Below, piece by piece: positions 48,101 to 60,100 of a DNA stretch of 64,000 bases. Every line of letters begins with the position of its first letter. The first letter of the stretch is position 1. The position numbers were made by a program, and so were the translations under genes. The DNA comes from Luidia sarsii (taxonomy: Eukaryota; Echinodermata; Asteroidea; Paxillosida; Luidiidae): the NCBI GenBank assembly GCA_949987565.1, contig OX465107.1:9801721-9865720 (forward strand), written 5' to 3'. Below the pieces are notes generated by a model. That model made no database searches. It was not told the DNA's origin and was given only the letters and a program-made list of their open reading frames with translations.

Positions 48101-51100
48101 GAGTGTGACCTTCTAGGTGTGACCATTCTAGGTGTGGGCTATTCAACTTCACAAGCCACTGCTTACACATGTATGTGGGTGACAAATTGCTTTGATTGCA
48201 GACCATGGAAGGCACCACGTGTTGGGCTTGTGTTGGGCTCACATGACCATGTGAGGTCAAAGGTTTATGTTGCGTGATGGGTACTCATATAACTTTACCT
48301 GTGTGTGTAAGCTAGTGTAATGCACCCAGTAGCGTAGTGGACGATGCTTCCACATATTCACAGAGAGCAGATTCACTGTTTACAAACTGGGTCCAATGAC
48401 ACGGTGGTGCAGAGCATGGCCTGGGCCTCGGCCTCAGACTTCACGTCCTCATTTTCAGAGACTGTAAAGCATCAAAAAATAATTCTACATGAAATGAAAA
48501 CCTGTAAAAATCATGATCAAAACAGACAAAATCTGGCGGTGTGTATAATTAACTATTTATGCATGTACTTTAATAGTTTAACAGGCTGATGAAGTCACAA
48601 TGAGTTCTGGGAGGACACCTGGTGGGGAAAAATCAAAGGGTGGCTAAAACAAATTCAGCTCCCTGTGAATTAGAGATGTTTCAGTAACAGGTCATTTTGT
48701 ACCCAAGTCACTTAGCACTCAAGTCACTTAGTACCCAGGTCACTTCATACCAAGTCATTTTGTACCATAGCCGCATATTCAGCCATACAATAAAAACATG
48801 TAGGATGTATTCAGTACATGTAAAAGGATGTACATGTACATTAACCCTGACCTTCCTCAATCCTTCATAATCCTCTGGGTTGTGTTGGAGGATTGAGGCA
48901 AGTATGACAATTACCAGGTGGAGGATTATGGAGGATGAAGGAAGGTTGTTAAATTTACCGGTACACTGGAGGACTGTGGAGGATTGAGGAAGCATACTAC
49001 AAAGATTTATTGGAGGATTGTGGAAGATTGAGGAAGGTTGTCATATTTACACTGGGGGACTGTGGATGATCGAGGAAGGTTGTGGAGGATTGAGGAACGT
49101 TGTGGATGATTGAAGAAGGTTGTAAAATTTAAACTGGAGGATTATGGATGATTGTGAAGGATTGAGGAGGGTTCCAAGTAAACAGTACTAGGGAGTTGGG
49201 GTTAAGTGCTGTTTTGCCGATTTTTCAACGAAATTCAAAATACACCACGGCTGGCGTCGTCACTGTAAGTGTTTCAAAATGAAGAACGAAAAGCAAGCTA
49301 AAGCAAGCTAAAACAGCCCTTTCTGTACATCCTTTTACTGCATTTGTTCTACATGTTTTAAATGTGCGGCGAGGGTACAAAGTGACTTGGGTATGAAATG
49401 ACTTGGGTAGGAGATGACATCCAAGATTTCCAAATGCATGTAATATACATACATGTATCAATTTTTTGAACCTGAGTCAATGAACCTGTCATCTCATTGC
49501 AGTTATAATGAGCACTGTTTTGTTGCACCCAAAACACACTTACGGGGTTACATGTAGATTTACCACACATGCACACTCTCTAGCTACACAAGGACTCCCT
49601 ATGACACTGATTAAGGTTGTTGGTGTGAAAGGATGTTAACAGCTGCTGTTCAGATTTTCTGCAAACTTGTCCGTTCACTTGCAACCTAAAAAAAGCCCTG
49701 TGCTATGTTCCTGTCTGGTTTTGTACTTGTCATTCTACCTGCACTTGTTTTTCTTTGAATTCTTTGCATTTTCTGATACATAAAGGTTTTCGGGGTTGTG
49801 ACAAATTGTATTCTTTGCTTTTGATTTCAGACTGGCCCAAATATAAGCAAGAAGAACAAGAAAAAATCGAATAAACATACTATTTCTCAGGAAGATGGCA
49901 CACCAGTTCCTAATGGTGTACAGGAAGAGCACATTCCAGCTAGTAGTGACAAAGGTGAGTCTCAGGTTTTCATAATGGACTTACAAGTATAATTATAATG
50001 ATATGATAAAAAATGTTGATGTACATACAGTACATTTCAAAATGTTCAAGTTTTAAATCATATATATAGTAATCCAATACTGTACATGTACCGTAATTTT
50101 TGGAATATAAGCTACGGATTTTACATTGATTTTACCCATAAACAAGCTTATAAACCGTGCGGCTTATATACTAAGCCTTGAAGAATAAAATTGACATCAA
50201 ACATATTATTATGTGTATGGTACATGTACAATAGAAATAGCAACTAGAGATTTATGTCGTAACCTCCATTCCTAACCCAAAACGCACGAGCATAATTTGT
50301 GCACAAAGTGTATTGGACTCAATTAGATTTTTCAAAAAATCATAATAATTCTGAATTATGGTAAATTGCTTCCAAACTCAGGATTTAGAATGTCTAGCCC
50401 AATAGCTAACTGCCCACCACATTTCGAGAAGATTGACCTTTGGCAAATATGTGTTTTAAAAACACCCATTTTGATGACGTCACGATTGCGTCATGGCATT
50501 TTGGCCCCGGAGGGTGTTTCTAATCTACATCCCCAATAGATATAAACAAAAATAATTTAAAAATCTTGCTCCGTTGGCCGAATATCCTCAATTGAATGTG
50601 AAAATGTGAAAAGTTCATGACCTCATTAATATTCATGTGATAAGGTCACGGTCAAATATGGCAATCTTTGGATACACCTTTTCCCAACTTAGATATACTG
50701 CAAAATTGAAACCAAACGAAATTGCATTTTTGCTTAAAATGGAGTTTGAAATTTGCCCCGTTAAAGCGCTGTCACGTGACACGTGATGACGTCATGACGT
50801 TTTCACGACAACTGTGCACTATTTCAGCATTTGCTCTATGCATTTGCAAAGTTTGAAAAAAATCAAAATTTGTTCAATGGCAAAAGTGCCCTCCGAAAAA
50901 ACCCTGTGCTTTGTCTATGGCATTTTTACGACAAGAAAAAGAAGAACTAGAAATTTATGTCTATTGGCAAACAGAACATAACGCTTTTCCGCATCTGGTT
51001 CTCTTTATTAAAAAAACTAAATAAAAAAATTGATGAAAAAAAATTTGACATCAACGGGATTCGAACCCGTAACCTCCATTCCTAACCCAATACGCACGTG

Positions 51101-54100
51101 CATATTCTGTGCACAAAGTGTATGGGACCTCATTATAATATTCAAAAAATCATAATAACTCTGAACAATGGTCGATTGGTTCCAAATTCAGGATTTGGAA
51201 TGTCTAGCCCAATAGCTACCTGCACACCAAATTTCGAGAAGATTAAACTGTGGCAAATATGTGTTTTAAAAACACGCATTTTGATGACGTCACGATTGCG
51301 TCATGGCATTTTGGTCCCGGAGGGTGTTTCTAGACTACATCTCCAATAGATATAAACAAAAAATAAAAAAAAATCTTGCTCCGTTGGCCAAATATGCTCA
51401 TTTGAATGTGAAAATCTGAAAGTGCATGACCTCATTAATATTCATGAGATGACGTCATAATCAAATGAGGGCAATTTTTGGATACACCTTTTCCCAACTT
51501 ACATGTAGATATACTGCAAAATTGAAACCAAACTAACCGATACTTTTGCTAATAATTAAGTTTGAAATTTGACATTTTAATGACTTGTCACGTGACCCCC
51601 TGGTGACGTCATGATGACCTCACTATCTGCAATGAATCTCCATCTACTAACCTAAGTATGTGCTAAGTTTGAAGCCATTTGCATTTGATATTAGGCCCCC
51701 AATGGATTTCACAGCTAATTTCTACACAAACCTATGGCCCTTAGTATAAAAAACCTAAACAATGAAAAACAAAGGAAATTCCTGAAATATGTTTTGATAA
51801 TTTCAATCCCGGGTATATGTTGAGTCGGTTGAAGACAAAATAAAAATACGATTTTTTCTTCGTTCAGGTAGTAATCTTCGTCTGAAATTTAGATCTACCA
51901 ACGTGTAGCCATAATTAATGACTACAGTGTAGTGTACAAGCTGCCCCTTTAAAGCAGCGGCACGTGTGGGATCTGAGATCACAGCATGATTGCTCATGCC
52001 AGTTTGGCCCTTTAAAGAGCTGTCACGTGACCATCCAACAACAAAAAGACAAGGAAGCAAGAAAAAATAGACATTTACATCATATACTGAGTGTAGGCCC
52101 TCAATCGTTTCGATCAAATTTGCGAAGGAAGAAAAAAATGACATCACCGGGATTCCGACCCAGACTCTCAATTCCTACCCGAAAAAGTACGCACATATTT
52201 TGTGCACAAAGTCTAGTGGACTTGATTATAATATTCAAAAATTCATAATAATTCTAAACAGTAATCAATCAGTTCCAAACCTAGGATTTTGAATGTCTAG
52301 CACAATAGCTACCTGCACACCAAATTTCGAGGAGATTAACCTTTGGCAAATATATGTTTTAAAAACACGCATTTTGATGACGTCACGATTGCGTCATGGC
52401 ATTTTGGCCCAGAAGGGTGTTTCTAAACTACATCCCTAATAGATATAAACGAAAAAATGAAAAAAATCTTGCTCCGTTGGCCAAATATGCTCAATTGAAT
52501 GTTACAATCTTAAAAGTTTATGACCTCATTAATATTCATGAGATGACGTCACGATCAAATGAGGGCAATTTTTTGATACACCTTTTCCCAACTTAGATAT
52601 AGTGCAGAATTGAAACCAAAGTAAATTGTACTTTTGCTTTTATTGAAGTTTTAAATTTGCCACTTTAAAGCGCTGTCACGTGATACGTGGTGACGTCATG
52701 ACGTTTTGTACGACGCAAAATTTCAGCGATGGTTCTATGCATTTGTCAAGTTTGAAAAAAATCAAAGTTTGTTCAATGGCAAAAGTGCCCTCCGAAAAAC
52801 CCTGTGCTTTGTCTATGGGATTTTTTCCGACAAGAAAAAGAAGAAGAAAAAAAAAAATCAGAACAACAACAATAGCTTTTTCGCTTCGCGGCGAAAAAGC
52901 TAAGAAGAAGAAGGCGAAAAAAAAATCAGAACAACAACAATAGCTTTTCCGCTTCGCGGCAGAAAAGCTAACTTTTGCCTGAGGCAATTTATTAACGAAA
53001 CCAGCACTCTGAAAAAACATTGTCCCTATTGGTAGTCAACTGTAGGTTTCACTTACTATAATTATATCGTTTTACTGCATAGTGCATACATTCTACAGAT
53101 TTTTAATGCAGCCCTGAATATGCAGGTATGGTATTAAATGACAAAGTGCCTTTGATACAAAATGACCCGCTATCGGCTCGTTGATACCTGTACATTCTTT
53201 TGAGGTGGAAAGCACATAAAAAATCATAACAGTTACTGACCGAAGGCCCAGTGCACAAACGTTTGTTGAGCATCGCAAAAAGTGGTCTCAGTGTATAAAG
53301 TCTGATTAAACTAAAATAAAAAAAATCATCCAACTTAACAGCAACTTGACAGATCGTGTAAAATATATTGCCAAAGCCCCAAACGACTCGTAGATACGAG
53401 ACTTTTACTAGCGCACTTGACTTTACAAACGACTACCGGTACATGTTATACAAGTCTACTTTATATAGTCGTGTATCCTCTCATATTTTATGTACACATG
53501 TCGACCGGTTTTCACCTCCACTGGCGCATTTATGTACTGTAACGCTGCAATAGACAGGACGTCATGACTTCACTGATGGCTTGCTGTTTTGCTAGAGCTC
53601 ACCACGTGCATTGAAGTTGCACGGTTGCTGTCTCTGTCGTGTTCATCATCATGAATTGATGCAATGTTTAGAAATCAGTGTTGTTTTCACCAATGACCTG
53701 ACAATCTAAGTACCAGGTAGAATCTGGCAGTTCTACAATTGATCGGTGATAGAAATCTGTGAGCTTTTTTACTCAATTGATCACCTGATCTCAAAACTTC
53801 CTGAATATGCTCTAAAAATTTGCCAGTGGGGTTAGAGTCCAGACATTTATAGTGCTGGGGATTGTTAAGTTGGCGATTGGTTTCACCAATATATTTTTGG
53901 CGATCCATGATTACTACGGCTGACCCTTTATCTGCTGGCTTGATAATGATGTCACCGCGGGAGGTTGTCGTGGGGCTTATGGGTTACAAGATGAGAGGAG
54001 TTGGAAACTTGAGAACTGACTGCTTGCACATACGTTTCAAGGGCTGGAACACGGTTCTTGGGGGGGACCCAGGTGCTTTTTACTCGGAAAGGTTCTTCTT

Positions 54101-57100
54101 TACGGGAGCCAGAATCGAAGAACTCAGACGAAGTCTGCGGTAATACTCAGTTAGATCTTGACTGAGTATTACTTGGTCAACTTTAGAGAAGAAGAGGAAA
54201 GGTTGACAAAAGTTTTAGTGGGGGTTGATGGTGTAGACTGGGGACTGCATCTGAAGCGGTTGTGTCTGCGTTGTTTGGCAACAAGGCCACCAATCTTCTT
54301 GTTTCTCATGTCGGTGTGAACAGAATTGAGCTTAGAGAGACCTTACTCAATCTCATCACTGAGATCCTTGTACTGGCTTTCAGAACAGCTGAAGTGGAGT
54401 TTGGAGTCCAGATTAGCAATGTCCTGGTGGACAGCCTGAAGAGTGATTTCACATTACTTAGAGAGGACCTTAATGAGCTGAATGGAAGCACTATATAGAA
54501 TTTGATTCCATGTTTTCTGTAGGTTTGGGAAGAGTTTTCCAATTTGGGGGGTGTGAGATATCTGTAAGCCAGTAGGGATCAGGCGAGAGACTGAGAAAAA
54601 TTTGTAGTTGTCTTGATGGAAGGTGTACCGAAGAGCCTTTTCTTGCAGTTTCCTAAGTTGAAAGGTGGGGTTATTCATGTTAGTAAGACTAAGAGCAAAA
54701 AACAAGACACAAACACAGAACATAGACTTACATGTACATACCAACGAACGGACAGACTTACATACACACGTAGACAGGTCAGCAAGGAGGATCACCACGA
54801 GGGGATACAGCAACATAAGGAAATGTTGCAAACTGCTTACTGACTAAAGTTTGAAAAAAGTTTCAATTCAAATCCAAATTTTTTCCATTCAGACAAGACT
54901 TAGTAAAAGACAATCTTTGTTCAAGTCTTGGAATAAAAAATCAGGAACACGATCGAAGTGCAGAGACAGGAAAGACGTAACTGCTTACAATGCACATGCG
55001 ACCTGCCTATGATGCCCGGCGATCCTATACGCCTGAATGCATTTTGGCAAAAGATTACCAGCAAGTGTGCAGGATGTAATGTACATGTTGCATATCGTGC
55101 ACAGGAGTTCGGTGCCACATTTTTGGAGTTGCTTTGTAAATACTAGTAACAGATTCCAACTTTGTTTAAAAATTGACAAAAATTATCATTTGCCGGATTA
55201 TTATGAGATTTAAGCAAATGTTTATCATCCATTTTTGTTGAATGTCGGTATTTTTAGCTTTTTCGCCGCGAAGCGAAAAAGCTATTGTTGTTGTTCTGAT
55301 TTTTTTTTTCTTCTTCTTCTTTTTCTTGTCGGAAAAATCCCATAGACAAAGCACAGGGTTTTTTCGGAAGGCATTTTTGCCATTGAACAAATTTTGATTT
55401 TTTTTAAAACTTGGTATATGCATAAAACCCTCGCTGAAATTTTGCGTCGTAGTCTTGAAAACGGCATGACGTCACTACGTGTCACGTGACAGTGGTTTAA
55501 AGTGGCAAATTTCAAACTCCATTTTAAGCAAAAATGAAATTTCGTTTGGTTTCAATTTTGCAGTATATCTAAGTTGGGAAAAGGTGTATCCAAAAATTGC
55601 CCTCATTTGATCGTGACGTCATCTAATGAATATTAATGAGGTCATAAACTTTTAAGATTTTAACATTCAATTGAGCATATTTGGCCAAAGGAGCAAGATT
55701 TTTTTCATTTTTTCGATTATATCTATTGGGGATGTAGTTTAGAAACACCCTCCGGGGCCAAAATGCCATGACGCAATCGTGACGTCATCAAAATGCATCT
55801 TTTTAAAACGCATATTTGTCAAAGGTCAATCGTCTCGAAATTTGGTGGGCATTTAGCTATTGGGCTAGACATTCTAAATCCTGAGTTTGGAACAAACCAT
55901 TGCTCAGAATTATTATGATTTTTTGAAAAAATATAATGATGTCCCATACACTTTGTGCATGGTACATATCTAGTTGCACTATGCCCGATTGCCCTCATAC
56001 AAGGGGCCGTTTTTTCTGGCGGGTAATCCCTTAACAAATGGCACACTAATATCTGAATTGTGCCAAGTTTGACTCACTTGGGGCATGTTCAGACGAGGGA
56101 CTGGCTTCGGTGCTCCAGTACACCTATTTTTTTCTCAGTGGGGGCTCAATTACACGTAATCACTGGTACGTGAAAGATCGTCAAATGAAATGTCTCATTG
56201 ACTAATTCAAAGAAAAGGAGACGCGCTCTCTCAAGGAAGAATTGTAGACGAAAAGGTGGCACAACGTCGCTTTTGGAAACACATTGCTAAATGTCGACAG
56301 TACGTGTACATGCACTTATGCAGCTCATTGTGACTGCTCTGGTTGGGTTCTCAAATCATGTTAAGATCTTAAAAAAGTTTTGCACATGCACACACATGTG
56401 TTCATAGAGAAATGCTGAATTGACTGTTTCTGTATCAATTGTAAACCCCTAAAATGGGCATTGCGCATGCGAAGATAAAATAATAAATAATCCACTTCCA
56501 TGTGTCATTTGAGGGACTGTCCATGTATCGCACAAAAAATAATGGGAAACTGTTTCACATATGAGTTACTCAGTACATTTAGGCCCAGTTGTGCCTCAAA
56601 ATTCCTCGAAAACCAAAAGGCGCCAGAGCTTGCCAGGATTTTTTTATTACTCGTACTTTTTTGGAGGTGATTACATGTCGAGTTACACAAAGGATTTTAT
56701 TACTCTGTTTTCTTTTGACAAAAGAATTGCGCCGACTTGGGCGAGATAACGACTTACGTTTGTTGACTTAGACATCGGAATTTGCATAGAAAATGCATTA
56801 CAGAGAATGGGCGTGGAAGGGCAATGCATTCGACATGGCAATTCTGATCTGTTGAACGAAGCATACATTGTACTGGAAGAAGACTTCCTGGGTCATCATG
56901 AATTGAATCATGATGAATTGGTAATAGCTCTCTCCGTGAGTCTGTACACTCCCTGCAATCATCAGGTGCTACAAAATCAATGCGTGTACATGTACTGTGC
57001 ATGTAGTAATCAGATACTACATGTAGGCACACGTACAATGTACAAGGCTCATGTGAGTGAAAACTACAGATAATGAACAATGTACACATTTAGTCATTTA

Positions 57101-60100
57101 CATGTACAGTGTACATGTTATGTACCGGTATGTATACATATAAAAATGCAAATGTTTTGGACCTTTTCCCATGTGTTCATGCAACACACTAATGTACCTT
57201 CATTTTGGAACATGGAGGGCCGGTTAACAGTACATTCACTTGTCAGTGGTTACATGGATAATGCGCTGGCATCTGGGTACTAGTCTGAGCGCACCTAAGT
57301 GGTGCATGTGGAATTTTCACAATACCCTCAGTGTTTCCTAGGAAAGTAAACAATCTACTCACCCACAGAGATAAATTGCATCCAACAGGGAATTGTTATC
57401 ACAAGCATCAGGCACAATGATCGTATGACCATGCATCATGTTAGTGGAACCGTGTCCACTATTATCGTGCCTTGGAAGACATAATCTGACCAGTACGGCA
57501 GTACCGTATGCCTTAAACCATGTCAAAACTTCCATCTACTGACAAAACCTTTGAGCAGACATTAATGTATCGTGGGAGCCCCAGTTTTCGACAGTACGTG
57601 TTTTCGACGCTTAGCCTTCTAACTCACATCTCACGATGAAAACAACTCCGTATAACGATCTCAGACTTCGTATCTTTCGGTTTGTTTCCTGCTCTTGTCC
57701 ATCACCGAAAATGTGGACAGGTAAGGCTCTTCCGGTAGGAAGAACTCGTGTGATTCAAAAAGTTGCTCTTTTGGAGTCTATTTTCCTAGGTACAAAATTG
57801 GCAGTTGCTTTGTAGCTCCAGTTTTCTTCATTGTTGGTCCTAAAAAAATCTGAGTGTACCATAACAAACCCCAACATACAGTGTACATAGAAAAAAAATG
57901 AATGCAACTTGAGGCAGTCCGTTCTGGGTAAAAACTATGGAGGCTCCTAAAGGAACATGGACTAATAGGCTTTAAAAATAAGAAAATAAAATAAAAGGGC
58001 AGCTACAGAAAGTATCAAGAAAGATGAAATGTGTCTCTTGAGTAATATTGGGAAAGGTCATGACTGAAGAAGCAGTGAGAAAGAGGATTGTGGAGTTTTT
58101 TTAAACGTGACAGAAGAAGACATCAACCAGATAAAAAATACAACCCCACCAAAAGGGCAAAGAAAAAAGAATCTGCTTCCATGGCTGAATCACAATAAGC
58201 TTGGACCAAGCCGAACAATCACATCCTGCCTCGATGTACATGTATGTATGATGTGGAAATTAAGAAGGATGAGAAATGCTGCGTGTGTCACTCATAATAT
58301 ACCGCCCTACCGTATAGTTTACTTGAAGATCCAATTTCAAAAAAGTTAAAAGATATGTTTCAGTTAAATAAACTTCTTTTCCACATTTTAAGAAAATTAT
58401 TCTCAATTTGAATTATTCATTATGGTGATTAAATTTATTTCCTTATTATTATGAGGACAGTTTTGATGATTTGGAAAAGGATGGGAAAGGAGAGGGTTGC
58501 ATGAAGGGAAAGGAGTTGATAGGTGATATAAAAAGTAAATCCAACTTCCCCATCTCAAAGTGGCTCAGGGCAATGGGACAAAATTAATGCAAACCAATAA
58601 ATTTTAAGCAAAAATTATGAATGTTTTGAGTAGTGTTAGAAACAGTGTCGGGGAAAAAAAAAAAAAAAAAAAAAGATGAACCAAAAAACCATACAGGGAA
58701 GAATTTTACAGTGCCACACAGCATTTTGAGTTATTTTGATAATTTATTTTGCGTTTGGCTTCACTGGGACACCTTACTAAACACCACCGTCGAAAATAGG
58801 TGACGATGCTTACTGCGCGGTGCGCTGTAGACATCAACAAAACCTGGTAATGTTACGGAAGTGACAGGCTTGATCAACCTTCTCTATGATTATTCTAATA
58901 GTCTATGATGTGGACAAAGTGACTGAGACCTCTTTTAGTGTGATACTTTCGTCCACATTGATCAGCTTGAAGAAAAGTCCTTATATCGTCGATGAATTTG
59001 CATTCTATTGCATTCTGTATGTCAAATGAAATTCTTTTGTTCCATTTATAGGCTCTGGCTAAAAGTTCAAAGTCTGAATCTGCCTTTCAATGTTGTTTTA
59101 ATATCTCATTATATAGTTAAACTAGTTGGATCCAAGAGCGAAGCAAATCATCAGCATGATAATCAGCATATGACAAGGTCTATAGACACCTCAAGCTCTA
59201 TGTCTGGTAGCCTCCAGCAACAAAGGCCTCAACAGCATCAAAGCAATAACATCAAGAAGGGTGCCATCCAGATCAATACCAAAGACAGCCACTCCAGCAA
59301 ACCCAATGAAGTTCAGGAATCAAGGGAGCTCCACAAACAAGTCCAGCTTCACAGCAAGAATCCTAGGCAAGGATCTGCAAAGGCCAACAAGCAGCATCAT
59401 GCTGATAAGCCATCCCTTGGTCCAGCACATGACAATAGGACTGGAAATGATCGTCATACAGATCAGAAGCATGGTCCTAATGAAAAGAGAGAGAGGAATT
59501 TGAGTGAATCAAGTTTAGTGACCGATTCATCCAAATCCAAGAAAGCAGGTATGTCATAATTATGATCCCTTTTAATAGAATGTAATCAAATATTAACCAT
59601 TTCCAAATACCGGTATGATACAGTCCAAGGAGAGATTACTGCAAAGCTTATAAAGCATCAGCCCAGTCCAAACTCTTTTCCATCTCTTAATTCCACCTTT
59701 TATGAAGTGTGAACAAAACACTGAAAAGGGCAAATCCCACATTACAGTCTTGCCAGCATAAATCATGATACATTGTCTATAAAATATAGAGGGCCTAATG
59801 TTTTAATCATAGCAGGACCTTTCAGAGGTCCTGCTAAGATTGATACACTGTGCCCTATACATTTTTAAAATTTGCAATTGGTCATTTCAGTAATGTTTAT
59901 GAGTACAACATGTATCTACATGTTTATAGATACTTCACCCATGATTGATTCACCCAACATGAGTTTTATTATTCAAAATTAAATCATTTCTTCATATAAT
60001 TTGTTTTGATAAAATTCAAGGTTCAACTCTAGAAAAGTCCTCCAAGGATCTGCAAAGAACTGTTGTATCACTGACAAGACACAAGAACTTGCTAGCAGAC

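Larger units (their letters stand above)
50255..52990 (+). repeat. three tandem ~0.8-1.1 kb repeat units
   Basis: Landmarks recur in order in each unit. 'TAACCTCCATTCCTAACCCA'/'TCTCAATTCCTACCC' lie at 50261, 51070 and 52166; 'GTGCACAAAGTGTATTGGAC' at 50299, 51111 and 52201; 'TTTTGATGACGTCACGATTG' at 50468, 51279 and 52371; and 'TCAATGGCAAAAGTGCCCTC' at 50874 and 52774. A tRNA-like B box lies on the minus strand near 51060 ('CGGGTTCGAATCCCG'), suggesting a tRNA-related head. No coding frame. An inverted copy is at 55250-56000. Lies in intron 5. Confidence 0.85.

Noticed and set aside
48586..48650. Hammerhead core (CTGATGA at 48586)
   Set aside because: No convincing helix II or properly spaced GAAA follows; a chance match.
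51047..51085. tRNA on the minus strand (CGGGTTCGAATCCCG)
   Set aside because: Only a T-arm is present, inside a repeat unit that recurs in tandem; no acceptor or anticodon arm is found.
59008..59116. Start codon at 59008 as an alternative beginning of the Gln/His-rich exon
   Set aside because: The first ~36 residues are hydrophobic and unlike the family, and an in-phase acceptor at 59116 joins exon 5 correctly.
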